Positions 42,801 to 52,912 of a stretch of DNA of 60,000 nt are shown here, in pieces. Source of the stretch: Antedon mediterranea. Taxonomy: Eukaryota; Echinodermata; Crinoidea; Comatulida; Antedonidae. Below the pieces are notes generated by a model, which worked only from the letters and a program-made list of their open reading frames with translations, had not been told where the DNA came from and did not search any database. Each line of letters starts with the position of its first letter. Position 1 is the stretch's first letter. A program made the translations under genes and the position numbers. Location: positions 14,978,922 to 15,038,921 of the forward strand of contig NC_092678.1 in assembly GCF_964355755.1 (NCBI RefSeq), given 5' to 3'.

Positions 42801-43065
42801 TAAGTACGAAATAAAACAGTACTTACCACGACGTCAAGCGTACCGGTTTTCAAGTCGACTGATTGTTAGTTGCGTTGACGTTGGTCAGTACGGCATGGTA
42901 TATTTAACAAGCGAGATGGAATTGATATTTATAAACTTCTTGATTATGATTTCTTTCTAGTATGGAGACACTTCACTAGATACGTATTTACGATGTGCCA
43001 ACCCTAAAACAGAAATAGTGGCTTGTCTCGTACGAAATGGAGCATCAGTAACGTTACAAAATAAG
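36709..43065 (+). CDS. Ankyrin-repeat gene with tandemly duplicated exons
   Basis: A spliced gene. Exon pieces: 36709-36802, 37543-37650, 38324-38428, 41091-41195, [41629-41725 decayed], 42324-42428, 42961-43065. From 37543 on, each intact exon is 105 or 108 nt, starts and ends in phase 0 and encodes one ankyrin repeat (G.TPLH..L ... IV..LI..GA.VTSQ.). Introns also match each other (TACAGCTGGAATT before the acceptor, CGACATGTATTTTTAGAAAC, ATTCACACATTGTATTACAA), so exon-intron units were copied together. One intron holds transposon debris and a LINE. Ankyrin repeats bind partner proteins; the partner is unknown. The first and last exons were not found, so the model is partial. Gene or recent pseudogene is undecided: one exon is dead, the rest are open. 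Confidence 0.75.
37543..37650 (+). CDS. Ankyrin gene exon, repeat 1
   Basis: 108 nt, TTTCTAG| to ATG|GTAATG. Encodes YGYTPLHTYLLCANPTTEI, VDYLIQHGASVTSQDNM. Good ankyrin consensus (TPLH, GA.V). Confidence 0.8.
38324..38428 (+). CDS. Ankyrin gene exon, repeat 2
   Basis: 105 nt, TTTCTAG| to AAG|GTAACA. Encodes TGETPLHAYLRYDNPTTEI, VVCLIRNGAQVTSQNK. Confidence 0.8.
38679..38833 (-). pseudogene. gmr1-like RT relic in ankyrin intron
   Basis: Matches 9411-9545 of the LTR element (CAGTAACCCTT..., CACTAGCCACACGAT, GATATGAATCTGTAGTAGAT, CCTTCCGATAATCAGTGCAA). It runs straight into the TIR of another transposon at about 38846, a junction shared with 43390. Confidence 0.85.
38994..40078 (-). mobile_element. 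5'-truncated LINE 3' end inserted in TIR element
   Basis: Minus-strand LINE ending in a (TCAA)n tail (ATTGATTGATTGATT on the plus strand at 38996-39010). Its 5' edge is near 40078. The TIR element sequence on either side joins smoothly by comparison with copies at 43545 and 47868. Confidence 0.75.
39287..40050 (-). pseudogene. LINE RT C-terminal fragment
   Basis: Reads KLSTVLAKC, a stop, DWLTENKLSLHDGKTESIIF, then STKQVKYLGIDLDQ, LLSTALIQCTLDYSASAWY, KLQTAQNKMARFILN, NSLKSIQNNATFKIKLK. These are the thumb and C-terminal region of a jockey/CR1-type LINE. One in-frame TAG/TAA-type stop near 40001 interrupts the front part. Confidence 0.8.
41091..41195 (+). CDS. Ankyrin gene exon, repeat 3
   Basis: 105 nt, TTTATAG| to GAG|GTAACA. 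Encodes SGYTPLHLYLLCANPTTEI, VDCLTQHGAPVTSQNE. Confidence 0.8.
41629..41725 (+). pseudogene. Decayed ankyrin exon
   Basis: Acceptor CTTTCTAG and donor GTA|GTAATG remain, but about 8-11 nt are missing around ATTCTAACAGCAATAG, leaving 97 nt and a frameshift with an in-frame stop. Splicing it in would break the protein, so it must be skipped if the gene works. Confidence 0.75.
42324..42428 (+). CDS. Ankyrin gene exon, repeat 4
   Basis: 105 nt, TTTCTAG| to GAG|GTAACA. Encodes LGYTPLHVYLIRANPTTEI, VNCLIQHGASGTSQNE. Confidence 0.8.
42961..43065 (+). CDS. Ankyrin gene exon, repeat 5
   Basis: 105 nt, TTTCTAG| to AAG|GTAACA. Encodes YGDTSLDTYLRCANPKTEI, VACLVRNGASVTLQNK. TPLH has become TSLD, so this repeat is weaker. 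Confidence 0.75.
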
Positions 43066-43152
43066 GTAACATACAATGAACGACATGTGTTTGTAAAAAC
43101 AATTATGACATCATAATAAACGATTGCTGACCCTTCTTTATGTTTAAGTAAT

Positions 43153-43390
43153 CAGCCAGTAAACTATTCAGTAGGTCAAACTTACTGTCAAACAAAGCAC
43201 TAGCCACACGATCATTAACGTTCTCTATCCTCCTCTATATTTGAGATATGAATCTGTAGTAGACATTAACCTTCCGATAATAATCAGTGCAAACAAGATA
43301 TAGCTAAGATTTATTTTGCGTTTGAAGTTATATGAATACACATGGAGAATTCCAAGCACTGCAACTAGGCTCTATATCATTTTTAATCAT
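43153..43390 (-). pseudogene. gmr1-like RT relic beside ankyrin exon
   Basis: Matches 9411-9636 of the LTR element with indels (ACTAGCCACACGATCATTAA, ACCTTCCGATAATAATCAG, GGAGAATTCCAAGCACTGCA). Ends at the same point as the relic at 38.7 kb, against the TIR CGTCACTCG. Confidence 0.85.
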
Positions 43391-43917
43391 ATCGTCACTC
43401 GTCACACGCACCAGCGAATCATCATTTTGGCGCGAATTTTTTTTTTTTTTTTTTTTTTTTTGTATATTTCTAAAGTATTTATTCTATAGAACAATTGATC
43501 TAAATATCAACTGCGTATCTTACTTATTAATTAATTATTTTAATTATAATTTGGCGAATCGTCGAATATTGATTCGTCATCTTCGTGGGAGTAAAAAGCG
43601 CATCGCGCACACTGTTTACGCGGCTCAATAAACGACGAATATGCGATTTGTCACTAATTGCAAGTGATCTTATAGGTTTATGGTGTACCTGGAACATTCT
43701 ATTATTTGATTGATAATGTTCAATCGCGCGAAGTTAGAGTGAGCATAGTTTACAGAATATTGAACAGTATTTTACCCAGTAAAAACATTTATGTGGTATT
43801 TGATAAATTATATAAATACATTTCAGGCAATTTAATGCCACGGTTCAATGTTTGTTTTTTCATACGTTCTCCCAAGCACAATCATGTACATTGAGTTTCA
43901 TTAGGGCACTGACAATA

Positions 43918-44060
43918 CACTAGTCTGGGTTCCAGACGGAGTTTTGTCTTAATATTAGTTAAAAGATAAATATTTTGGCACATATGGCGTTTCATACGTA
44001 TACTACTTGATTTTGGATACTCCGTCTGGGGAAACACGCACAAGTCACGTGGTTTGACAC
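43918..44060. repeat. Imperfect inverted repeat
   Basis: CCAGACGGAGT (about 43932) and ACTCCGTCTGG (about 44019) face each other inside the sequence inserted in TIR-element copy A; possibly a small MITE. Confidence 0.5.
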
Positions 44061-44244
44061 CAATAATTCTTGGTGCATACGATTATCCGGTTGACTAGTT
44101 TCAGCTGCATGCGATTGGCTACTCTCTCGTACACGGTTTAAATATTCATATTTCAGAATTTCAAAAACTCAACAACTAAGATGATGCGCATGCGCTATGT
44201 TACGTTTAGACAATGTGTACTTGGGTACATTTATGAAAGTTCTG

Positions 44245-44735
44245 AAGGCTAGAAATTATTTTATATGCCTAGTAGTCTGGTAAATATTTGATGGGATCTT
44301 TGAAACATGAAAACTCGTCTTGATATATGATAGGCTAGCTTCTCCGCAAATCAAACATTGAATGGATCATTTATTACGCGGAGATAATTTTGATTTAATC
44401 CCACCCAGACCCTGTCCTGTTCTGTGTAGTGGTGTAGCCCTGTTGTGTGCCGGTGGTATGTAGGCCTACTTCATTGGCGTTTTATTTGGCAGGTCATACG
44501 TGCGAGTTGAGTAGGACCTACGAAAGAGGCCTAGGCCAAGGACTAAACAATTAATAAACAAAACAACTTGGCATTACTATTTTATATTTCAACAGTCTCG
44601 ATCGTACATTAAGCACTGGTAGGCCTACTACGTACTCGATCTCTTTCATTTTGAAACAAAATGATCATTGGTTGATTCGAAATCCATATTTACATACCGC
44701 CCGCCCCATATATAGTCCATGGGATTTAGCTAAAA
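44245..44735. repeat. Dispersed ~470-bp repeat, copy 2
   Basis: Colinear with 32790-33255 at moderate identity. Confidence 0.75.
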
Positions 44736-45794
44736 AATGACCCTTTTCTCACACAAATTGCAAGAAAAGGTTTTTTTGATGAAATGTGTTCTTTAGACCC
44801 TACTGAACATATTTATCAACGTTAGGACATTTTTCAAAAACGGGAAGTAGCCTAATTTGCATAATTAAAAATGGCCGCCATTTTTGATAACGTACTCTGT
44901 ATCTTGAAAACCGCTAGTCACAGATACTTAATTATGGTGTCAAAATTGTTAGAATATATGTTTTTATATTCACTTTATTGAAAAAGTATTTTGAATTATT
45001 GAACTTTTTAGAGAATAATTAAGGAGATTATTAAAAAAAACATCAAATTTCACCTCTATTGATAATGGATAATGATCATAATAACTTTCATATCTGTATA
45101 GGCCTACACTTGTATTAAACAATTCATAAATTTTGATGTTAGACTATTTTTATATTTTGTTCTTGCTTTTTAAATTCGATTGTTACGGCATTTAATCAGT
45201 TCGTCAATAAATATCTGGCTATACTAAATACTATACTGTTTAGGGTAGTCTGCAAATTATACTGTGATAGGCCCTACACTAAAACCTGAATGTCATTTAA
45301 TTAGTAAATAATTTAAATTAGCCCTGAAAAGCCGTGTTTAAACTGTTTCCCAACTAAGGGGAAAATTTAATTAAAAACATGTATTCTAACAATTAAAAGT
45401 GCCTTGACTTATGTAGAGATCAAATCATGTATAAATTAATAAATAAATTCATTAAATAAACCAAGTTTACTTTTTGGAATTAATTATTGCTAAAATTATG
45501 CTTTTCAGTTTAGGCTACTATAAATTATATTTTGCAACGTATTTGTGATTCTTCTTTTGCATTTTTAACAGAATAATGTGTTTACTTTTATATTATTATC
45601 GATAGGGCCCTATCTAAGATGTTTATGTGGGACTGCCTATTCATTCACACGACACAATCGCGCGAATATCGCGATTTTATAGTCATTGCGTAAGATTATT
45701 GTTCACACGAAGTAACGAATATGCGTCGAATATGGTTTAGCTGCTGAAAATTACAAAAATTAGAAGCAAAATAACCAACACGTCATTCCCTGAA

Positions 45795-46349
45795 CTAAAA
45801 CCTCTATTCTCTTCTTTTCTATCAAACAGTCTCTTCATTTTAACTTTAGCATTTACAATATTACTGTTTGTCATCTCACATGCACGATTTAACTAACAAA
45901 ATTCAGACACATAATCACGTATTGATACATACTCCTTTACATTCCCAAACAGTCTTTCTATGACTATTTTGGGAGGGATTCAAAACGTTTGACTAAACTC
46001 AAATGGGCTAAACCTCAAGCACGGACCATGGATAACATATATGGTTTTATGCCATCTATTGCGCCACCTCACATGATGGAAGCATGTGATAATTCAAATT
46101 TGTCACACAACCGGCGCTACTGTCACTCTCCGGCCAATTAATAATTTCCAAAATGATATTGACACTCCAGGCCGGAAGACTCGGAACGACACCGACATAA
46201 AAAAAAAACTCCACTAATAATATATGTTCCTGAGTCCGAACAAACATGAAGTGAGACTTCCTTATAACCCATGCAACACTTTGAAAAAACACACTTGCTC
46301 CAGCAGAAGACTCGTCCGAAAATGACAATGCCGATTCTAATAACATCAA
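45795..46349 (-). pseudogene. Internally deleted gmr1-like relic
   Basis: 45795-46025 matches the segment after the integrase core (about 10143-10385: TTCTATCAAACAGTCTCTTC, TCTTTCTATGACTATTTT). 46056-46349 matches the protease region (about 11389-11720: ACTCGGAACGACACCGAC, CACTTGCTCCAGCAGAAGAC). About 1 kb of integrase is missing between them. The frame is broken although ESALSFSDESSAGASV and VGVVPSLPAWS are still readable. Confidence 0.88.
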
Positions 46350-46861
46350 ATTGGCCTCAACTTGAACCTATAAATAAAGTTTCCAAATTGTTATGTACAT
46401 TACATGTCTCTTATACAGTTTAACATTGTATATTGTTCTATTATATGATGAATTAATTGAACATCTATAGCATATAAATATGGAAGTCGAATTGTACCAC
46501 CCGCGTGAAACGTTCCTTCATTTCCTTGTTCTATCAGTCAATACATCAAAGTACAATATTTGTAGTGAATAGGGAAATATACTTGCTGTCTTCCCTAACT
46601 TAAGAGTACAGTAAACCTATTCACTTTATGAGTCTACATTCCGGGATGATCGGGTGCTCACCAGCGTTCAATTTACCTACCGAACCCTAGTTACCGACAA
46701 GGGCATATCCTAATACTTCGGTTTGGATGTATAATGCCGATAGGTACGTTATACAACAGTTAGAAGGAAGTTAAAGTTAATATATGCATGCTGTGTTCTT
46801 TTTTTTAAATTAACCATTTGAAGACGCTGGGTTTCTACCCCAATTAATAACTAAAGCTAAA
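46350..46861. other. Spacer, nothing recognised
   Basis: No coding or structural signal supported. Confidence 0.4.
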
Positions 46862-46960
46862 TAAGGTATTTTTAATAGGTTTAGGAACAAGGCCATATAC
46901 ATATACATAGCTGCAGTCGCGTCCGACCGACCGACCGACCGACCGACCGATATAGTGAAC
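46862..46960 (-). repeat. (CCGA)n dispersed repeat copy
   Basis: Inverted relative to 13468-13600: GGCCATATACAT, CCGA tetranucleotides (46923-46950), then ATATAGTGAAC. It represents the uninterrupted target of the LTR element. Confidence 0.7.
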
Positions 46961-47720
46961 TGTAGAGTCACATTGCACGCAACTAAAAATGCAAAATACA
47001 TTTTTATGACTGTAACTTTCTGCAATTGTTGGTTTTATTTATTTGAAATGGTTTGGCCTTCCGAAAAATTGGTTTTATTTTTTATTTTGAACCTAGGTCA
47101 AAGGTCAAATGTAAAAAAAGTCAGTGACCCCAACAAGTAACCCGTATATATACAGGCCTTGCGTCCTGGGACATTGAATTACTCCCGTATGGGATACAGG
47201 CCACGTTTTCAAAGGGTTAAGTGTCTATTAATTCTAAAAGCAGCAATTTTAAATACACATTTGCAGAGTCATCGCAAATAATATTAGTGCTCACTGTAAA
47301 ATGAATGTTTGAAAATCTTTGCAGTCAAAACATTTTAAATCACGTTAATATAATTAATATACCGTACATCTGTACATTATCTTTGTTTTGTTTTGTTTGT
47401 GTAAAAATATTAAAATAATAGACGTTTATTGTGTTATTGATTAATATTATGTCAGTTATTTTCCGTCCTCATGTCTGGTATAGGAAAATATTACTGCATT
47501 TCATGGTCGTCAGGTAAATTGTAGTGTTTTGTAAAAGCTTCTAAAGTATGTTATCATTTCCGTCTGGTTAACAGCGACTTAGTTGAATCTGGTTGAATAT
47601 TCTTGCAGTCTCCCGTTGTTCTCAGTTAAATGTCTTGATTTGTGGTGGTAAGAATGTTTCGTAGTTTGTCTTTAAGATGAATAGTATATGTTTTCTGGTG
47701 GCAAAATTAAAACGAAGTAA
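46961..47720. other. Spacer, nothing recognised
   Basis: AT-rich between repeats. Confidence 0.4.
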
Positions 47721-47752
47721 ATATCGTCACTCGTCACACGAACCGGCGAATC
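47721..47752 (+). repeat. Left TIR of TIR-element copy B
   Basis: 32 bp, perfect inverse of 52881-52912. Confidence 0.9.
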
Positions 47753-49172
47753 GTCATTTTGGCGCGAAATTTTTTTTTGTATATTTCGAAAGTATTTATT
47801 CTAAAGAACAATTGATGCAAATATCAACTGCGTATCTTATTTCATTAATTAATTATTTAAATTATAATTTGGCGAATATATTGTGATATTATAATCATTC
47901 GTCCCACGAAGCGTCGAATATCGATTCGTCACTTCGTGTGAGTAAAACGCGCATCACGCACACTGTTTACGCGCCTCAATAAACGGCGAATATGCAATTC
48001 GTCACTAATTGCATGTGATCTGATTGGTTTATTGCATATCTGGAACATTCCATTATTTGATGGCCAATTTTCAGTCCCGCGAAGTTAGATTGAGCATAGA
48101 TTAAAGAATATTGAACAGTATTTTATCCAGTAAAAACTGATTTTTGTGGTTATTGATAAATTATTTAGTAAGCTAATTATATAAATACATTTCAGAAAAT
48201 TTAATGCAACGTTTCAATGTTTGTTCTTTCGTACGTTCACTCGAGCACTAGCAAAACATTACATTACATTATGGCACTGACAACACATACACGAAACGGT
48301 ACGGTAACGATTAGGCCTAAATCAATGTTATAGTCTTAAGTATTTTGAAATATTTAATTTTTTAGAGAATAAATAACCCGATTATTAAAAAGAAACATCA
48401 AATTTCCCCTCTATTGTCAATGGGTAATGCTACTAAGGATAATAACTTTCATTTCTGTGTTCACATTTTTATTAAACAATTCATACATTTTGATGTTAGA
48501 GTATTTATATTTTTTGTTTTTGCTTTTTAAATTAGATAGTTACAGTATAATTATTATAATCAGAGAGTCACCAAATATCTTTGGGACATGGCTATACTCT
48601 AAATACTATCGTATACTATAGGGTAGTCTGCACATTATCCTGTGATATGCCCTACAATAAGACCACATTGCTACGGTATCACATTAAATTAGTAAATAAT
48701 TTAAATTAGCCTTTTAATACGGATATTAGAAAAGGCAGATAACACATTTAATGTTATTTAATAAATACTATATTGGCCATGAATGGCTAAATGATTGTAG
48801 GCCTAATATGCTGAAAAAGTCATATTGTACAATGGACTGTTTTAATTATTTTTTAACTGTTCCCGTAGGGCCTACTAAGGGAATATTGAATTAAAAACGT
48901 TTATTCTAACTATCTAACATTGCCTTGCCTTATGTAGATATCAAATAATGTATAAATTAATAATTAAATTTAATTAAATGAACCATGTTTCCGTTTTTGC
49001 ATTATTTAAAATAGCTAGAATGATGTTTGTGCATCAGTTAGGCTACTATAAATTATATTTTGCAATTGATTTGTGATTGTTCTTTTGCATTTTTAACAGA
49101 ATAATTTGTTTACTTTATATTATTATCGTTAGGGCCCTATCTAAGATGTTTACGTGGGACTGCCTATTCATT

Positions 49173-49204
49173 AGAGAGCTTTCGCTATCTCGATCGGGAA
49201 CGAG
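49173..49204 (+). repeat. Left TIR of Harbinger element
   Basis: 32 bp, perfect inverse of 52519-52550. Confidence 0.95.
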
Positions 49205-49449
49205 CCGCCGAGAAAGTAAGGGTTTTTTGTGTATGACGTCATTAGTTTATGTGAAATTTTAATTAACTAATGCTCGTAACCCGAGATACAGGAGCTGGTT
49301 CTCGTTCTGCAAAATCGAGAAATACACGACGTCGCGACATGGTGAGTTAAACTTTTGACCAATAGCAAAAAAACGTTTCATGTACTTTTCCTGATATAAG
49401 TTATTAAAATAAGAATTAGACTCATCTCAACATTAATCTAAATTATATA

Positions 49450-49740
49450 TTTGTGAACTTTCTGTAGGCCTAGGCCTAGGTAGGCCTGCCCTAGGCTAGG
49501 CCTAGTCAGAAAACATTTAGTTTATGCCTAGGCTAGGCTAGCCTACGCCTAGCTAGAGGAGGAGGCGGCCTAAACTAGCCTAGGCCTAGGCTAGTTTAGA
49601 CGGTGTAGGTGCCAGGGCCTCCGATCCTACTTACTAATACTACTAGGCTTAGGCTAGTCACTAATGGCTTGTATAATTTATTAAACAGCTAGGGCCTAAC
49701 TTATAACTAGGCCTAGCCTAGGCCGAATTACTAATTAGCT
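49450..49740. repeat. TAGGCCTAGGC low-complexity tract
   Basis: Many overlapping CCTAGG/AGGCCT hexamers in both orientations. Such tracts recur in short form elsewhere in the window (33050, 44530, 55090). Confidence 0.7.
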
Positions 49741-50001
49741 GTAAAAATATTATATTCTCCACCAAAATATTTACAATTTTAATTAACAGGAGCTGTTAAA
49801 TAAAGAGCTTGGACTGGGTCAGAAAAAAAATAGGTAAGTCGTCATTTAAAATGATCAATTATTCGATCGATTATTGATTATTTTCGTTATGGAACTTTTC
49901 TGTATAGGCCTAATATTAATAATGAGTGTTAAAAACACTGAATGGTCTATTAGTATTATGAAAATAGTTGAAATCATATAATAACTTTTATTTCTTTATA
50001 G

Positions 50002-51127
50002 CAAAAAAACCATAAGGTATTGCGCAGCAACGGACATAATGCTGCTGAAGGAGGTCCTGTCACTAAACCCTTATGAAAATGGAGAAAAATGGAACGATGT
50101 GGCTTCAAATTTCAATGTTGCCCTCAAGGTGTTTCGTCCATCCACCTTGCAGGTAAACACGAGATCAGTTAAAGAGAGGGTTGAAAAGCTCTTGAGGATA
50201 TTTAAGTCGCAGCAGTTAGAATCACTAAGAAAGTAAGTGTATTTATGAATTCTTCATAGTTAACATAACTATTTGGAAACATAAAGTAAAAATGAGGTAT
50301 GTAAGTTTTTCTAATGTCTACAAAATAAGGACATCTGCATAAAAAAAGGTAATAATACTTTTCACCCACTGTGCTAAATAAATAATATGTATGTATAAAG
50401 TTTTCATTAACCTGCTTTTAAATTACCAGAAATTCAATGTAATTTTACAGATCGGGATGTGCTGAAGAATATTCGGAGAGAGAACAGCTGTTAACAGAAC
50501 TAACTACCCTGAAGGATGAGAGCCAGAAGCCACAAATCAAGCAAAATACTAAATCAGAGGTGTTGTTTGAATCAGGTTTAGAAATTAGAAAAAGAGCATT
50601 GGAAACATTGGGTCCAGTAAATAGAGGTAATATATATAAAGTTAAAGTAATTATAAACTTTAACTCTTTGAAAACAAGCATGAACATTTTACCCTGGGTG
50701 GTGACACAGCAAGGATTAGCAAAATAATATGTAAAACCTCATTCAGTGAAAAAAAAAATTCTATTTGATTGGTCCCATATTTTATATTCTAAAATATATC
50801 ATTACAAATTATGTCATAAAACTGAAAACCCAGACTTTTTTCCAAAACATCTTCAGAAAGGGTTAATACTTTCAAAATTTATAATGGTGTTATACTGTAC
50901 TTTGTTTTTATATTTTATGGCAGATAAAACCAGTGAAAAAAAAAAGCTGAAGACAAATTCACTTCATAACTATAAAGAATAGAGAACTGGATCTTAAGGA
51001 AAGGGAGTTGGAGGTTAGAAGGCAAGAGCTGCAGTTGCAGAGGGAGGAGGCGGTTTTCAGAAGAGAGAGTGAAAAAGAAGAGAGGGACGCACTAATAGAG
51101 TGTTTGAAGGCATTTGCCAATAAATAA
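50002..51127 (+). CDS. Harbinger Myb/SANT-like DNA-binding protein
   Basis: Exon 50002-50232 (acceptor TTTCTTTATAG, donor AA|GTAAGT) reads CAATDIMLLKEVLSLNPYE, WNDVASNFNVALKVFRPS, RSVKERVEKLLRIFKSQQ. It splices in frame to 50451-50626 (KSGCAEEYSEREQLLTELT ... LETLGPVNR). A third piece starts at 50924 (DKTSEKKKLK). A charged coiled coil 50985-51127 (RELDLKERELEVRRQEL, ending CLKAFANK) lies in a different frame and needs one more splice or marks a frameshift. In Harbinger elements this protein binds the TIRs and helps import the transposase. The first exon with the start codon was not found. Confidence 0.8.
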
Positions 51128-51877
51128 TTTATTTATTCTCACTATTCAACTAATAAACATTAATTATTTATATATTAAAGATGTATTGTCCCTTTGACTA
51201 ATTCCAAAAAAATTAAAAATTAAAGATTTCGAAAAAAAGGTGGCTCATTTTGAAGTATCATAATAATTATTAACTATCACCAAAAATGTTTAAAAAAAAA
51301 AATCATTAAACTGAAATACAGACGTTTTTTGTTAAGAAAATAACTCTGACTTCCAGTCAAAGTTTTCGATCAAAACATATCCCATAATAAAACGCGCTTG
51401 TTTGGCTACTCTGTATGCATAATCATAAAACTTCCTTATGATCTGTGTGAAAATACCTTCTCAACCATGTCGAGTTGTAAACAATCCTAATTAGCATATG
51501 CATAATGCGTACCCATGGTGTGAAATCTTTGTTTACTTTCGCTCGCGACGATTTTCCAGATGAAATGTAATCAAACTAATTTACCTGTTATTACGTAAAC
51601 TTGTTGTTTTTGGCTCGAATTTTCAACTTAAAGTAATAACTTTAATATTACTTTGATATGGCCACTTTAAATTTAGAATATTTTTACCTTTATTTTTTTG
51701 TGTTTCAAGGGACAATACATAAATATGAAATTTAGCATAGTAGACTGTTTATAAATATAGTAATTGAAAAGTAATTTTGACCTATGGTAGTAGTAGTGCA
51801 ATAAATACATATATTTGCAATTGATAATTATGTTGAGGATCTATTATAGTTTTCAATTAAGCATTGCCCAAATAGGC
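51128..51877. other. Spacer between convergent Harbinger genes
   Basis: AT-rich, no coding signal; presumably both 3' UTRs. Confidence 0.4.
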
Positions 51878-52282
51878 CTACTCCTCGAGTGTTGGGGGTT
51901 CGACTTCAAAAAATGATCCAGTTACTGACCCATACAAACAAGTATGACAATTGGTTAGCAAACCAGCCACAATATAGTATTTTGCCACTGGTTGTAAAAA
52001 CACCTTAAGGTCTTTCTTGAAGTCCACAAAAGCCCAGTTCTGTAGTATCTTTCCAAATACCCACTCCACACAAACACGTACAGAAGACATGGCAGCATTG
52101 AACTCCTGCTGACGCTGATCTAAGTTAGCAGCTCCTTGTCTGAATGGTGAAATCAGCCATGGGCGTATAGGATAAGTTGATGAATTTCTTCTTTCAAATA
52201 CCTGTCTATCTAAAGCGTACTGTAATAGATCCTCATCATGATTATCAATTGCAAAATCTACCAAATTTTCGGCCATTTTCAC
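51878..52282 (-). pseudogene. Harbinger transposase with internal deletion
   Basis: 134 codons. The first 35 (MKMAENLVDFAIDNHDEDLL...) look like a transposase N-terminus. They join directly to YPIRPWLISPF, QRQQEFNAAMSSVRVCVEWV and FGKILQNWAFVDF, the C-terminal third of the HARBI1-type DDE nuclease. Only the last catalytic residue (E in VEWVFG) is present; the region with both catalytic Asp is gone. The frame is open across the join, so a short protein could be made, but it cannot be a nuclease. Such products may act as regulators; that is speculation. Confidence 0.85.
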
Positions 52283-52518
52283 GTTACTTTAATAGTACTC
52301 AAGGACCTGGTGCCAATTAGTTAGGATCGAGTGTACACAGTACTACTGTACTACTACTATACAGTAGGCCTGTTTGTTTTTGTTTATATCGTATGCTTTG
52401 AAGCGTATCAGAACTCTGCTGCCACCTATAGTTTTCATATTATCGGTGATCGAGGATACGAAACTACATTTGTTCTTAAAACGAGTACGAGATCGAGAAC
52501 CGGTAATTAATGCTGGTT

Positions 52519-52550
52519 CTCGTTCCCGATCGAGATAGCGAAAGCTCTCT
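52519..52550 (-). repeat. Right TIR of Harbinger element
   Basis: 32 bp, perfect inverse of 49173-49204; followed by the ATT duplication. Confidence 0.95.
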
Positions 52551-52880
52551 ATTACCACGCAATCACGGCGAATACCGCATATTTCATAGTCATTGCGTAA
52601 GATTCTGGTTCACACGAAGTGACGAATATGCGTCGAATATCGCTTAGTTACGCGATACGCGGTAAATAATCTTCACACGAAGTGACGAATGTATTAATTA
52701 AGTGATTACTCTTTAATTAATGAGTATATTTTTTTATGAACACTTTAAAATTATTCATTTGATATATTTTTACATAATTACCACAAAAATAATGGACATT
52801 CGCTTTTCTTCTTGCGAGAAATGACCGTGCAAAAAGTGCCTTTTTTACAATCGCGATTTTCTCGAAATGGACATTTTGCG

Positions 52881-52912
52881 GATTCGCCGGTTCGTGTGAC
52901 GAGTGACGATAT
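52881..52912 (-). repeat. Right TIR of TIR-element copy B
   Basis: 32 bp, perfect inverse of 47721-47752. Confidence 0.9.

Larger units (their letters stand above)
43389..45770 (+). mobile_element. TIR-element copy A
   Basis: Begins ATATCGTCACTCGTCACACG and shares its body with 47721-49172 and 52551-52690. Right end is truncated near CGTCGAATATGG. About 1.07 kb of other sequence (43918-44985) is inserted, including the ~470-bp dispersed repeat. A T24 run lies at 43438-43461. No coding frame survives. The undisturbed TATTCATTCACACGAC site at about 45643 is the empty-site counterpart of the Harbinger insertion at 49173. Confidence 0.75.
49173..52550. mobile_element. PIF/Harbinger DNA transposon, internally deleted
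   Basis: 3378 bp. TIRs 49173-49204 and 52519-52550 are perfect 32-bp inverses starting AGAGAGCTTTCGCTATCTCG. The 3-bp duplication ATT (49170-49172, 52551-52553) fits Harbinger. Inside are a Myb/SANT-like gene (+) and a transposase remnant (-) in convergent arrangement, the usual two-gene plan of Harbinger. The undisturbed site in copy A (about 45643) confirms the insertion. 49450-49740 inside it is dense in AGGCCTAGGC-type sequence. Confidence 0.92.
47721..52912. mobile_element. TIR-element copy B, 32-bp perfect TIRs, split by Harbinger
   Basis: Left end 47721-47752 begins ATATCGTCACTCGTCACACG; 52881-52912 is its exact reverse complement. Without the nested Harbinger element the length is about 1.8 kb. 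Near both ends are copies of a motif like ATTCGTCACTTCGTGTGA in both orientations, possible transposase sites. ATAT flanks the CGTCACTCG core on both sides and may be the target duplication, but it is palindromic and cannot be proved. No transposase is encoded; superfamily unassigned. Confidence 0.85.

Noticed and set aside
50746-50982. 78-codon frame as an independent gene
   Set aside because: Most of it is intron of the Harbinger Myb-like gene; only the part after the acceptor at 50923 is likely exon.
47721-52912. Reading the whole interval as one autonomous transposon
   Set aside because: The inner 49173-52550 segment has its own perfect TIRs and duplication, and the empty site exists at about 45643, so two elements are nested.
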